Source: Candidatus Woesearchaeota archaeon
Lineage (GTDB): Archaea; Nanobdellota; Nanobdellia; SCGC-AAA011-G17; GW2011-AR17
Direction of reading: 5' to 3'
NCBI GenBank assembly: GCA_017608525.1
Contig: JAFCFS010000006.1
Coordinates: 1 to 32,240, forward strand
Length of the DNA stretch: 32,240 nucleotides
Shown here piece after piece: positions 1-8,202 of the stretch. Both the position numbers and the translations under genes were made by a program. Within the stretch, counting starts at the first letter, position 1. Each line of letters starts with the position of its first letter. Under the pieces are notes generated by a model, which saw only the letters and a program-made list of their open reading frames with translations, had not been told where the DNA came from and searched no databases.

Positions 1-1112
1 ACAAATGTCACCGAAGTAGGACCTGTCCAATTTGGGTCAGGGATAATAAAAACTTTGCTTTCTGAAAATCTTATAGTTATATTTTCTGGTTCTTCCTCAA
101 CTGAAAAGGTAAGTCCGTCTCCATCCACATCTGTAAAATATTCACCAAGATCTATTTGTGTCTGATTATTTTTTTCAATTTTAATTGTACTTATTTGCTT
201 TATCAATTTTGGTGGGTCATTTACCGGAATAACAAAAATTCTAGATACGTTACTTACTGCTACATTTCCTGCAGGATCATATGCGAAAAAAGAAATTGTA
301 CCTTCTCCATTGACGTCTTTTAATGGACTAAAGGTAATATTTCCTTTGAGATCAATTGTTATATTCATTAGATTGGGTAATTGAAGAAATGCAACTGCTG
401 GAACATACATATGCGAACCTTTAAACGTAATATTAATCCCAAATCTTAAAATATCGTTATCTGGATCTGAAAAATATTCATTTAAATTTAAAGAAGAATT
501 AATTGTATCCTCATTCATGTATATATCAGGTATGTTCTTAATTAAAACTGGAGGATTCGTGCTTATTTCTCTTCCGTATAAATTTCCTTCACAGTCATTG
601 AAAATAGCATAATCTCCTCCATATTCACATGTAGATTGGAGAATGGTTGAAGTACAATTAACTTTAAAAGATAAATTTCCTTCTTTAAGTTTTGTAAAAA
701 AATTAGTTAGATTTTCAGGAGAAATTGAGCATGTTGAATTTTTCCCAACTGAAATTTGAGCATTTTCAGTCATTAATCTTTCCTGTTCCTCTATTTGCTC
801 TTGTGTAACACCTTGTTGCAATAATTGATCAATGGCTTCATCTGTTAATTTCACTATTACATTTTCATTAACTATACGTATTATACATTCGCTGTCATTT
901 TTGTCAATTATTTCATAACTTTGTTCTGTTATTTGTGTTATCCAAAACATTTCTAAATCGAAGGTTGTATTATACACCAATTTTGATTTTTCGCAATCAT
1001 TTTGGATAGCATTAATAAAGCAATCAATGTCATTTCCGCAATCATTTAGTGAAAAAGCAAAAACTGATGCCAAAATAAACAACAAGGGAAATAGTTTTAA
1101 ACCCTTTTTCAT
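1..1112 (-). CDS. Secreted cadherin/tandem-repeat-like surface protein, partial
   Basis: An uninterrupted minus-strand frame runs from an ATG at 1112-1110 to the left edge, so about 370 N-terminal residues are visible and the C-terminus is missing. It opens with a signal peptide (MKKG followed by a hydrophobic stretch ending near ASVFAFS). Residues after about 150 contain at least two Ig-like/cadherin-type units with the signatures LNLNEYFSDPDNDILRF and IDLGEYFTDVDGDGLTFS, and the edge reads DPNWTGPTSVTF, typical of 'tandem-95'/cadherin-like repeats that bind calcium at DxDxD sites. Several N-x-S/T sequons and cysteine pairs (for example DCGNDIDC) fit an exported glycoprotein. The gene is divergent from the small membrane protein at 1156. 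The likely role is a cell-surface adhesin or envelope component; ligand unknown. The family call is by motif recognition only. Confidence 0.85.
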   Translation of the reverse strand, partial: MKKGLKLFPLLFILASVFAFSLNDCGNDIDCFINAIQNDCEKSKLVYNTTFDLEMFWITQITEQSYEIIDKNDSECIIRIVNENVIVKLTDEAIDQLLQQGVTQEQIEEQERLMTENAQISVGKNSTCSISPENLTNFFTKLKEGNLSFKVNCTSTILQSTCEYGGDYAIFNDCEGNLYGREISTNPPVLIKNIPDIYMNEDTINSSLNLNEYFSDPDNDILRFGINITFKGSHMYVPAVAFLQLPNLMNITIDLKGNITFSPLKDVNGEGTISFFAYDPAGNVAVSNVSRIFVIPVNDPPKLIKQISTIKIEKNNQTQIDLGEYFTDVDGDGLTFSVEEEPENITIRFSESKVFIIPDPNWTGPTSVTF

Positions 1113-1155
1113 ATTTATGATTTAATTTCATAATTTAATAAATTTTTTTGAAAAG

Positions 1156-1440
1156 ATGAAATGGGCAATAATTTTACTTTGCACTCTTTTCTTCGTTGTA
1201 TTTATTGTGTTCATCAAATTGAGTAAAATTAAGATTGGAAAAAAGAGATTAATAAGTTTAAAATGGAGGATACTAATCTCTATAATATTTCCATTTTTCA
1301 TCCTTTTTGCTATTTTCTTTGGTTCAATAATTTTTGTTTTTGTGCTTTTAACAGTTATTTTAATAATCTCTTTTCTTATCGTAACCTTTCTCCTCTTATT
1401 CCTTTTTGGAAAAATCAAGTATAGAAAGATAAAATTTTAA
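1156..1440 (+). CDS. Small hydrophobic membrane protein, unknown function
   Basis: This 94-residue frame encodes an almost wholly hydrophobic protein with about three predicted membrane spans (roughly residues 3-20, 40-58 and 60-85) separated by short lysine/arginine-rich links ([17 protein letters not shown] at the C-terminus). It begins 43 bp from the divergent start of the surface protein on the other strand, and its TAA overlaps the eL15 stop convergently. The opposite strand carries an open frame over the same bases, but that translation is a lysine/isoleucine-rich mirror without a recognisable fold, so I prefer the plus strand. I do not recognise the family. Since A+T-rich DNA readily gives hydrophobic ORFs, the existence of the gene is likely but not certain. 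Confidence 0.5.
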   Translation: MKWAIILLCTLFFVVFIVFIKLSKIKIGKKRLISLKWRILISIIFPFFILFAIFFGSIIFVFVLLTVILIISFLIVTFLLLFLFGKIKYRKIKF

Positions 1441-1988
1441 GGACGTAGTTTTTCAGCTCCTATTCCTTTCTTGGTGAGAATGCCTCTTGATCTTTTTCCA
1501 GCTGTTGTTAATCCCCTAAATACTCTTCCTTTGTGTTTTGGACTACATATCCAATTTATTTTTGGATCAGATTTAATTTCTGGTCTATTTGGATCAATAA
1601 GAATTACTTCAAACCAATAATACTTTCCATCTTTCGCAACTTCGTAACTGCCAAGTACGTTTAAATTTGTATATTTTCTTTGTGCTCTTTCCTCTGCTAT
1701 CCATTGGTAGCTTTTGCTTACTATTTTCCTCCTTCCATATTTTTTTGGTCTTCTTCCTCCTGCAGGTTTTTCTTTTTTCCTTCTGCTTCTTTTAATTCTT
1801 ACCCTAATAACAATAAAACCCTTTTTTGCCTTGTACCCTATGCTTCTTGCTCTATCCAATCTTGTTGGTTTTTCGATTTTAACAATGGATTTTCCTTTTC
1901 TCCATTTGATTAACCTTTCCTTCCAGAGTTCACCCAAATTTTCTTTTGGGTTTTTGTACAATTCCCTAATCGCCTGATAAAATCCCAT
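1437..1988 (-). CDS. rpl15e: Ribosomal protein eL15 (L15e)
   Basis: The 183-residue product matches eL15 along its whole length: an N-terminal [11 protein letters not shown] helix, the basic central block with [20 protein letters not shown], the [19 protein letters not shown] segment, and the conserved C-terminal half ending with [19 protein letters not shown]. It is a structural protein of the archaeal/eukaryotic large ribosomal subunit with no bacterial counterpart, and is one of the clearest domain-level markers in the window. A TATA-like TTTTAAATAT at about 2014-2023 lies some 26-28 bp before the ATG (1988), which fits a leaderless transcript. The gene is transcribed alone; the downstream neighbour converges on it. 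Confidence 0.97.
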   Translation of the reverse strand: MGFYQAIRELYKNPKENLGELWKERLIKWRKGKSIVKIEKPTRLDRARSIGYKAKKGFIVIRVRIKRSRRKKEKPAGGRRPKKYGRRKIVSKSYQWIAEERAQRKYTNLNVLGSYEVAKDGKYYWFEVILIDPNRPEIKSDPKINWICSPKHKGRVFRGLTTAGKRSRGILTKKGIGAEKLRP

Positions 1989-2013
1989 TTTTTTCTTTTG
2001 AATTATGATACAA

Positions 2014-2023
2014 GATATTTAAA
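2014..2023 (-). promoter_or_regulatory. TATA box for eL15
   Basis: TTTTAAATAT on the minus strand ends about 26 bp before the eL15 start codon, the usual archaeal TATA-to-start distance for leaderless genes. Confidence 0.55.
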
Positions 2024-2057
2024 ACTTTCCTTTTTGTTTATTTTTTAAACAAAAATA

Positions 2058-2064
2058 TTTATAA
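2058..2064 (+). promoter_or_regulatory. TATA box for the large surface protein gene
   Basis: TTTATAA lies about 26-32 bp before the ATG at 2090, which implies a leaderless transcript and supports choosing 2090 as the start. Confidence 0.55.
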
Positions 2065-2089
2065 TTTAAATTTATATTTCAAATATTGA

Positions 2090-4387
2090 ATGACTAGTAG
2101 AGGAAAAATTTTTGTGATGTTGAGCATCTTCATCCTATTTACAAACATTAATTTTGCACTATCTAATGAAATTAACATCGCCAATATAAGTATTTCACCA
2201 ATATTGAATATTTCTTATTTAAAAGGTTATAATGTAACAACAAACGTTTTTAATGCTACTGCTTTAAGTTTCGTGAGAGCAACTATTTATACAATAAATG
2301 GAGACGGCACTTCTTGTTGGTGGTTTTACCCAAATGGAACATGCGCCGTTGGTACACCTTCCATATTTAATATGAGTCATAAAGCCAAAAATTTCTGGGA
2401 GAAAACCAACATCATGGCGTCCACGTTTTATCCAAAAATAAGCTTTGGATTAAATGACATTTTTTGGTATCACAAACCACAAAATTTATCCCTCAATAAA
2501 TTTAATTACCACTTATTTCATTTTGTTCATAATTTTTCCATATTGCCAAATACGAGCCTTTTTATTGAAATTGCTGCAATTCCAGAAAGTTCTGTTAACT
2601 CCAAAAATTTAATAATTTATATAGTAGAAAGAGGACATAACGAAAGCTACTTCCATACAGATTGGAGAAATCTTCCCGGCGTTGAAGTTATAGGGAGTAT
2701 AACAAAATCTTATCCTATACATCACACTTATACTTCAAATTCCTCTAGGTATTTAGTTCCATTAAAAACTAACAATGATGGAACAATCGACGCAAAGCAC
2801 TTAAATATATCTAATGATTTTTGGATTGTTTTGTACTCAGAAGGAACCTCAGGTTCAGCATGGAAACTATTTTATAGGAATGAATCATTATGCAATAACA
2901 CTGGCGAATGGTTTGTGGGCGCATCTGTTCCAAAATGGAAAACAACGCCTCAATCTGGTTGTCCCGATCTTCACATAAATATAGTAAGAAAGACCATAAT
3001 AAGTGATGGGCTTAATGTAACAATAACAGCAAATTCGACAGAAGGAAATCTTTCTATAAATAGCACACTTTTCTATTTTGGAGAGATGCCAAATTTTCCA
3101 CCAATCCCATCTATGTTTGTTTTCCCAAAGAACGGTACATATTCAAAGATGATTAATATTACCTGGGAACAAACAATAGACCCTAATGGAGATATAGTTG
3201 TTTATAACTTGTCACTTTTAAACTCGGATGGAAGTTTTAACAGGACTTTAAATGGCTCAACTATTTATACTAACCATCTTCTAAATTCCACACTTCTAGA
3301 AGACGGGGTTTATGATTTATTAATAGAAGCATGTGACCCTGGAGGCAAGTGTTCTAATTTTACACTAAATGGGATTCATGGCAATTTCATAATTGATAAT
3401 ACAGCACCTTCAATTTTACTTATATCACCTCCAAATCAATTTTCTTCGAGTGAAAATTCCCATACATTTATTTTCAATGTCACAGACACAAACAATGTTG
3501 CAAATTGTAGTTTAATCGTGAATGATGCTTTAATAACAACGTTAACCAATATTACTAAAAATAACTCAAATACTATACATTCTTCACTTCCACTTGGAAC
3601 AAATACTTGGAAAATTATATGTACTGACCTTGCCGGAAACATTAATATTTCTTCACAAATGATTCTAAAAATCATCTCGATCTTGAAAGAATCAAAGAAG
3701 ATGTTGGGAGGGGGAATTTCTAATTACATTTACGAAGTTAACAAAGGAAATAATAAAGATAAGTTCATTCAACTCAAAATAAAAATGTCTGGTGGCATAA
3801 AAAAAGAAATAAAAATTTCTAATGATAGAGAAACTTCAATCAAAGCTATTGCAATAAATTCACGCAAACCAATTCAAGGTGAAGTTAAAATTTTTAAATT
3901 GGAAACTATACCAAAACACTGTACTTTAAATCTTTCTTCGTATAAAATTTACAAAATACTCGAATTCAATTCAACAATCGATTATCGAAGTATAAATGAT
4001 ATTTCAGTTGATATTTTAGTTCCAAAAGAGTGGCTAGAAAAAAATTCTATAAAAAGCATACATGGGATTATTTGTAATCAGTCACCCAACTCTTTAAATA
4101 TAAAATATATAAAAGACCAAAATGATTCCAAAATTTATAGGATTTATAGTTCAAGTTTTTCCACCTGGTTAATTTTTGGTTTAGAAATTGAAAAACCAAA
4201 AAAAGAAATAATCACAGAAAAGAATATAACAGAAAAAGAAAGTATTCAAAAAATAGAATACACAAAAAAAGAGGAAAAAGAATGTTTTGTTGTTTTTTCT
4301 GTTTGTTGGTATTGGGTAGTTTTATTCTTTTTGATTTTAGCTTTTATTGTATTATTGAGATTTTGGTGGAAGAAAATCTTCAAGTAA
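2090..4387 (+). CDS. Large surface-anchored protein with PGF-pre-PGF-like domain
   Basis: The 765-residue product begins with a signal peptide (hydrophobic core MLSIFILFTNINFA at about residues 10-23) and ends with a single membrane span (roughly 727-755) followed by RFWWKKIFK, so it is anchored with its bulk outside. Residues from about 340 to 530 contain two fibronectin/Ig-like units (FPPIPSMFVFPKNGTYS..., then NTAPSILLISPPNQ...). Residues from about 545 to 685 resemble the archaeal PGF-pre-PGF domain: a charged strand region, VDILVPKEWLEKN (the FkVpksWl element) and YSSSFSTWLIFGLE (the final GFS-FAI element). Dozens of N-x-S/T sequons point to N-glycosylation. A charged linker rich in KKE precedes the membrane span, and no PGF tripeptide is visible there. 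The start fits the TATA box at 2058. Ligand and role are unknown; an S-layer-associated or adhesion role is an inference. Confidence 0.8.
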   Translation: MTSRGKIFVMLSIFILFTNINFALSNEINIANISISPILNISYLKGYNVTTNVFNATALSFVRATIYTINGDGTSCWWFYPNGTCAVGTPSIFNMSHKAKNFWEKTNIMASTFYPKISFGLNDIFWYHKPQNLSLNKFNYHLFHFVHNFSILPNTSLFIEIAAIPESSVNSKNLIIYIVERGHNESYFHTDWRNLPGVEVIGSITKSYPIHHTYTSNSSRYLVPLKTNNDGTIDAKHLNISNDFWIVLYSEGTSGSAWKLFYRNESLCNNTGEWFVGASVPKWKTTPQSGCPDLHINIVRKTIISDGLNVTITANSTEGNLSINSTLFYFGEMPNFPPIPSMFVFPKNGTYSKMINITWEQTIDPNGDIVVYNLSLLNSDGSFNRTLNGSTIYTNHLLNSTLLEDGVYDLLIEACDPGGKCSNFTLNGIHGNFIIDNTAPSILLISPPNQFSSSENSHTFIFNVTDTNNVANCSLIVNDALITTLTNITKNNSNTIHSSLPLGTNTWKIICTDLAGNINISSQMILKIISILKESKKMLGGGISNYIYEVNKGNNKDKFIQLKIKMSGGIKKEIKISNDRETSIKAIAINSRKPIQGEVKIFKLETIPKHCTLNLSSYKIYKILEFNSTIDYRSINDISVDILVPKEWLEKNSIKSIHGIICNQSPNSLNIKYIKDQNDSKIYRIYSSSFSTWLIFGLEIEKPKKEIITEKNITEKESIQKIEYTKKEEKECFVVFSVCWYWVVLFFLILAFIVLLRFWWKKIFK

Positions 4388-4400
4388 ATTTTACCAATAA

Positions 4401-4409
4401 ATTTTTAAA
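4401..4409 (+). promoter_or_regulatory. TATA-like element for alanine dehydrogenase gene
   Basis: ATTTTTAAA lies about 27-35 bp before the ATG at 4436, in the short gap after the surface-protein gene. The alanine dehydrogenase gene therefore probably has its own promoter. Confidence 0.4.
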
Positions 4410-4435
4410 TTGATTGCCAATTTCTTAATTTGAAA

Positions 4436-5575
4436 ATGAATATTGGGTGTATTAAAGAAATAAAGAATAATGAAAATAGGGTTGGTTTAAGTATAAAAAG
4501 TGTTGAAGAACTGGTTAAAAGAGGGCATAAAGTTTTCATAGAAAAAGATGCTGGATTGGGCTCTAAAATTAAAAATGAGGATTATGCTAAAGCAGGAGCA
4601 ATTCTCTGTGAAACACCTGAAGAAGTTTGTCAAAAATCAGATATTTTAGTAAAGGTCAAAGAACCAATTAGAAAGGAGTATGGGCTTCTTGAAATTTTAT
4701 ACGGAAAAACATTGTTTACATTTTTGCATTTGGCAGCAGCGGAGAAGGAACTTACTGAAAAATTACTTGAATATAAGATTACTTCAATTGCTTATGAAAC
4801 TGTAAAAAGGGGCAAGAGGCTACCGTTACTTGAGCCGATGAGTGAAATAGCTGGAAGCCTTGCAGTTTTATTTGGAGGGCAATACTTACAAATTAAGTAT
4901 TTTGGAAAAGGAAAGTTATTGGGAAAGATTAGTAATGTTGAGCCAGCAAATGTTGTTGTTATTGGTGGTGGTGTTGTTGGAAAAACAGCTGCTAAAAAAG
5001 CTGCAGGTTTGGGCGCAAATGTAGTTATTATAGAGAAAAAAGAAGAGGTAATTAAAAAATTAAAGAAAGAAATGCCGAAAAACGTAAAGGTGGTTTTTTC
5101 AAATAAAAAAAATCTCGAAAGATACGTATCTAAAGCAGACCTTCTAATTGGTGCAGTTCTTGTCCCTGGTGCAAGAGCTCCGAAAATTGTAACAAGGGAG
5201 ATGGTAGATAAAATGGAAGATGGAAGTGTTATAGTCGATGTAGCAATAGATCAAGGTGGGTGTATTTGGGGCTCTGTTCCAACAACCCACAGCGATCCAA
5301 TATATAAATTGAATGGAAAAGTTTATTGTTGTGTTACAAACATGCCAGGGCAAGTGGCTTCTGATGCAACTAAAGCCTTGACAAATGCAACACTCCCATA
5401 TTTACTACAAATGGCAGATCTTGGTGTTGAAAAAGCAATAGTTAAAAATAAAGAACTTTTTTATGGTGTCAACACATATAAAGGATTTCTAACATGCGAA
5501 AAGGTTGGGGAAGCGCTTGGTATTAAAGCGAAAAAGTTAAAAATAGACAACGGAAAACTAAAAATTGATGAATGA
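4436..5575 (+). CDS. ald: Alanine dehydrogenase
   Basis: This is an Ald-type enzyme (about 379 residues, normal family length) that interconverts L-alanine and pyruvate plus ammonia with NAD. Counted from the ATG at 4436, Arg15 and Lys75 (in VKVKEP) match the pyruvate-binding Arg and catalytic Lys of characterised Ald proteins, and a His near residue 98 (FTFLHLAA) matches the catalytic His. The Rossmann motif is IGGGVVGKTAAKKAAGLGANV. The DVAIDQGGC and VTNMPG segments carry the catalytic Asp and a nicotinamide-contact Asn. An in-frame TTG two codons upstream (4430) is a less likely start. The 3' end overlaps the next gene by a few bases. In a small-genome archaeon it could recycle NADH during amino-acid fermentation or supply alanine; the direction cannot be told from sequence. 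Confidence 0.95.
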   Translation: MNIGCIKEIKNNENRVGLSIKSVEELVKRGHKVFIEKDAGLGSKIKNEDYAKAGAILCETPEEVCQKSDILVKVKEPIRKEYGLLEILYGKTLFTFLHLAAAEKELTEKLLEYKITSIAYETVKRGKRLPLLEPMSEIAGSLAVLFGGQYLQIKYFGKGKLLGKISNVEPANVVVIGGGVVGKTAAKKAAGLGANVVIIEKKEEVIKKLKKEMPKNVKVVFSNKKNLERYVSKADLLIGAVLVPGARAPKIVTREMVDKMEDGSVIVDVAIDQGGCIWGSVPTTHSDPIYKLNGKVYCCVTNMPGQVASDATKALTNATLPYLLQMADLGVEKAIVKNKELFYGVNTYKGFLTCEKVGEALGIKAKKLKIDNGKLKIDE

Positions 5576-6233
5576 TTTCAAAGAGAAATTTAAAGACTTA
5601 CTTGAAAATTACGAGTTAGCAAGAGAACTTAAAAATGGAGAAACTACTTTGGTTGATGTAGTCGATGAATTATCATTAAGATTTTCTACAAGTTTCTCAA
5701 AAAAAGATATCTCTAAGGTAAAAGAAGTTGTTGATATCGTAGCAAAATTAAATTACAACGAGGAAGAAGAGTACTATTTCAAAAAAGATTTTTATGAAAA
5801 TTTTAGAAAAATTAACACGAGATTAGAAGCGAAGTATGTGATTGGAGGCAGTTTATGCTTTGGTGCTGCTACTGCATGTTCTTTTTTAGGTCCTGCAATA
5901 TTTTTAGTTCCAAGTTTTATGGGTTTCGGTATGCTATCTTTTTCTTCTGGATTAGAAAAAAGAAACGGTATTCGAAAAAAAGCATTGAAAAATTCTTTAG
6001 GTAAATTAATGGGGGAGGCTTCAATAATTGACGAAAAAGTTCAAGAAGAGTTTATAGTTGATTTTTATATTAGAAATCCAAAATTTTTTAAAAAAGTATT
6101 CATACTTTCGGATTGCTCTCAAAAGAAAAAATACATTAAAAAGATCAAAGAAAGTGGTGTAAAAAATAAAGAAGTTAATGAATGGTTAAAGGAAACCTAT
6201 GAAAATTATTATCATCTGCTAACTAAAATTTAG
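5568..6233 (+). CDS. Unknown protein with a central membrane hairpin
   Basis: The 221-residue product is not recognised. Residues 1-90 and 135-221 are charged and predicted helical, with many lysine and glutamate residues. Residues about 93-128 (VIGGSLCFGAATACSFLGPAIFLVPSFMGFGMLSFSSG) form one glycine-rich hydrophobic hairpin of two likely membrane spans, so both charged ends should be cytoplasmic. The ATG at 5568 sits inside the last codons of ald (stop at 5575), which suggests translational coupling. The TTG one codon earlier is a poorer start. At the 3' end it overlaps ftsY convergently by 15 bases. No enzyme motif was seen; function unknown. Confidence 0.7.
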   Translation: MNDFKEKFKDLLENYELARELKNGETTLVDVVDELSLRFSTSFSKKDISKVKEVVDIVAKLNYNEEEEYYFKKDFYENFRKINTRLEAKYVIGGSLCFGAATACSFLGPAIFLVPSFMGFGMLSFSSGLEKRNGIRKKALKNSLGKLMGEASIIDEKVQEEFIVDFYIRNPKFFKKVFILSDCSQKKKYIKKIKESGVKNKEVNEWLKETYENYYHLLTKI

Positions 6234-7214
6234 ATTCCTAAGTATCTTTTCTTTGTCAAATTCTTCTATGTCATCAAGTTCCTGCCCAATTCCCAGGTAT
6301 ATTATTGGTTTCCCACTAACATAGGAAATAGATATAGCAACACCTCCTTTTTCATCAACATCTGCTTTTGTTAGGATTATTGCATCAATTCCAATAGCTT
6401 CATTGAATTTTCTCATTTGCTCTATACAGTCGTTTCCTGTTATTGCTTCACCAACAAATACTTTTAAATCTGGTTTTGCTACCCTAGATATTTTTTGCAT
6501 CTCAGCTATTAAATTAATGTTGCTATGCTGCCTTCCAGCTGTGTCGATTAATACAACGTCAATATGTCTTGCTTTTGCCATAGCAATACCATCATAAGCA
6601 ACTGCAGCTGGGTCTGCTCCGTATTGATGCTTAACTACCCTAATTCCAAGATTTCTTGCATGGTGCTCCAACTGTTCTATGGATGCTGCCCTAAAAGTAT
6701 CGGATGCAACCATAACACAACTAATACCTTTCTTTTTCAACAAATTGGCTATTTTTGCAATAGTCGTTGTTTTTCCACTTCCATTAATACCGACGAACAT
6801 AATAACAAAAGGCTTTTCTTTTTTCTTTTTTATAAGTTGTATCAAATCTTTCTTTTCCACATCCAATAATTTCCCTATCGTGCCCTTTAAGTTCTTAACA
6901 ATAATTTTTTTAATTTCTGATTTTTTTAACGGAATTCCAACTATTTTCGTTTTTAGTTCTTCTTTCAATTTTTCTATAACTTCAAAAGCAACATTGTTTT
7001 CCAGAAGAGCAATTTCAAGATTCCAGAATAACTCTTCAAATTCTTTTTCGTCTATCTTGGTTGTTGTGATTTTCTGTTTTAATTTTTTTAAAAGCGTTTT
7101 TCTTTCTTTTTTTGGTTCAGTTTCTTCAATCTTCTTTGTTTTTTCTTTTTCTTCTATCTTCTTGGTTATTTTGGATACTGCTTCCCTTATCTTATTTTTC
7201 AAGAATTTAAACAT
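6219..7214 (-). CDS. ftsY: Signal recognition particle receptor FtsY
   Basis: FtsY is the SRP receptor GTPase that docks SRP-ribosome complexes at the membrane for co-translational export. The 331-residue protein has a short basic, lysine/glutamate-rich N-terminal segment (about 1-45, amphipathic MFKFLKNKIREAVSKI) for membrane binding, an N domain of helices (about 45-130) and the G domain. G-domain motifs are GINGSGKTT (142-150), the DTFRAA insertion-box sequence (172-177), DTAGRQ (224-229) and TKAD (282-285), ending with GKPIIYLGIGQELDDIEEF. It lacks the methionine-rich M domain, which separates it from SRP54. A TATA-like TTTTAAAA lies about 20-28 bp upstream. It is oriented against both neighbours. 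Confidence 0.96.
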   Translation of the reverse strand: MFKFLKNKIREAVSKITKKIEEKEKTKKIEETEPKKERKTLLKKLKQKITTTKIDEKEFEELFWNLEIALLENNVAFEVIEKLKEELKTKIVGIPLKKSEIKKIIVKNLKGTIGKLLDVEKKDLIQLIKKKKEKPFVIMFVGINGSGKTTTIAKIANLLKKKGISCVMVASDTFRAASIEQLEHHARNLGIRVVKHQYGADPAAVAYDGIAMAKARHIDVVLIDTAGRQHSNINLIAEMQKISRVAKPDLKVFVGEAITGNDCIEQMRKFNEAIGIDAIILTKADVDEKGGVAISISYVSGKPIIYLGIGQELDDIEEFDKEKILRNLNFS

Positions 7215-7298
7215 AGATTTTTCCTTGCTTATCTATTTTAAAAAATTTTTGATTAAAACAAAAAGTTTTTTAAGGAGGTAAAAGATAAATTAATCAAA

Positions 7299-7574
7299 AT
7301 GGAAAAAGAAAAAATATTGGAAATAATGGATAGTTTTAAAGAGGATTACGGTAAATATAGTAACTATATTATTGGCTATGGTGTTTCGAATCTCAAAATT
7401 GCAGAAAAAGAAGGATTTAAATTTAAGTTGGGAAAAAATGAAGCTTTAGAAGATTTATGCATTATGGTCCACATAGAAAAAGAATTACCCAAAAAAATCG
7501 AAGCTAAACTACCAAAAATTTACAAAGGAGTAAGAATTTTTTATAAGGTTGTTGGGGAAATTAAAGAATTTTGA
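7299..7574 (+). CDS. Small conserved-looking protein, unknown function
   Basis: The 91-residue product (MEKEKILEIMDSF...) is not assigned to a named family. Residues 25-91 have the pattern YGVSNL..., then EDLCIMVHIEKELPKKI..LPKIYKGVRIFYKVVGEI. This resembles small beta-alpha domains in which a GVG strand is followed by a 'cl.V.V.kK.P...iP..i.GvpVdv..vG.i' hairpin; I offer that only as a fold suggestion. An AT-rich TTTTTTAA about 28 bp upstream could act as the TATA box. The gene ends just before the first palindrome of the redox operon's control region, and may belong to neither neighbour's transcript. Confidence 0.7.
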   Translation: MEKEKILEIMDSFKEDYGKYSNYIIGYGVSNLKIAEKEGFKFKLGKNEALEDLCIMVHIEKELPKKIEAKLPKIYKGVRIFYKVVGEIKEF

Positions 7575-7578
7575 TAAA

Positions 7579-7596
7579 GTTTCAAAATCGTGAAAC
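7579..7596. promoter_or_regulatory. Palindromic candidate operator 1 (GTTTCA-N6-TGAAAC)
   Basis: GTTTCA-AAATCG-TGAAAC is a perfect 6-bp inverted repeat with a 6-bp spacer. Its centre is 32 bp, about three helical turns, from the centre of a second copy (7609-7630). Both lie upstream of the TATA box at 7642 in front of the winged-helix regulator gene. Two copies with identical arms and spacing are the usual layout for a dimeric repressor or activator; the regulator encoded at 7675 is the obvious candidate, by inference. Confidence 0.65.
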
Positions 7597-7608
7597 ATTA
7601 AAAATAAA

Positions 7609-7630
7609 TAGTTTCAAAAATATGAAACTA
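7609..7630. promoter_or_regulatory. Palindromic candidate operator 2 (TAGTTTCA-N6-TGAAACTA)
   Basis: This second copy of the palindrome has 8-bp perfect arms (TAGTTTCA and TGAAACTA) around AAAATA. It ends 11 bp before the TATA box at 7642, so a bound protein would sit at or next to the BRE/TFB position. Confidence 0.65.
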
Positions 7631-7641
7631 ATAGAGTAAGA

Positions 7642-7649
7642 TTTATAAA
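7642..7649 (+). promoter_or_regulatory. TATA box of the redox/lipoyl operon
   Basis: TTTATAAA lies 26 bp before the ATG at 7675, as expected for a leaderless archaeal transcript. No other clear promoter is seen before lipA ends at 13146, because the genes overlap. Confidence 0.65.
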
Positions 7650-7674
7650 TTCTAAAATTTTCACAAATTAAAAT

Positions 7675-8202
7675 ATGAGGACTAATATTATAAAAGAAAA
7701 CTGGAAGTTCTTACTATCCATACCAATTTCGACGTTTTTTTTGATTTATTTTGTTTCTGTACTTTTAGAAAATTATTGCCCCGATAGCATATGCAAGTGT
7801 CATGATACAATACCTACTGAACTATTTATAATTACTTCATTTTCAATCCTTGCAGTGATTTTAACTACATCTTCATTGTTTTTATTAAAAAAAACTGAAG
7901 ATAAAATTGCTAGAAATATAGAACTCATAGGAAAGATTGTCAAAAAAAACACAAGCTCTAACCAGAAAAAATTATGCGTGTTAGATTTCCTTAAACCTAA
8001 AGAAAGAAAAGTTTTTACTTATATAGCTAAAAATGGTGGCGCGTCCTTACAATCAGAAATTGTGAAATACCTTGGTTTATCAAAATTGGAAGTTCACAGG
8101 ATAATTTCAGAGCTTATTAAAAAGGGTTTGGTAAAGAAAAATCCGATGGGTAAAAGAAACAAAATAGAAATCAAAAAGGAGGTCCTAAAAAATATAAAAT
8201 GA
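7675..8202 (+). CDS. Membrane-anchored winged-helix transcriptional regulator with outside-loop cysteines
   Basis: The 175-residue product has two N-terminal membrane spans (about 12-31 and 50-71) and a cytoplasmic winged-helix domain (about 103-168; LKPKERKVFTYIAKNGGASL..., recognition helix around SKLEVHRIISELIKKGLV). Positive charges before span 1 (Lys7, Lys11) and after span 2 (Lys72, Lys73), with acidic residues between, place the 18-residue loop outside. That loop carries Cys35, Cys40, Cys42 and His43 (CPDSICKCH). The wHTH resembles MarR/DUF-type regulators. As first gene of an operon full of thioredoxin-like and lipoyl proteins, it may sense outside thiol or metal state and autoregulate through the palindromes at 7579 and 7609; this is inference. 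It overlaps the next gene as ATGA. Confidence 0.85.
   Translation: MRTNIIKENWKFLLSIPISTFFLIYFVSVLLENYCPDSICKCHDTIPTELFIITSFSILAVILTTSSLFLLKKTEDKIARNIELIGKIVKKNTSSNQKKLCVLDFLKPKERKVFTYIAKNGGASLQSEIVKYLGLSKLEVHRIISELIKKGLVKKNPMGKRNKIEIKKEVLKNIK

Noticed and set aside
1128-1418. Minus-strand open frame opposite the small membrane protein
   Set aside because: Its translation is a lysine/isoleucine-rich mirror of the hydrophobic plus-strand protein, with no recognisable domain, and it overlaps the divergent promoter region.
7272-7279. AAGGAGGT as a Shine-Dalgarno sequence for the gene at 7299
   Set aside because: It is 19-20 bases from the ATG, too far, and lies just after the likely TATA box, so it would not be in the transcript.
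6403-7281. Long plus-strand ORFs opposite ftsY
   Set aside because: They are antisense shadows of the strongly conserved ftsY coding sequence.
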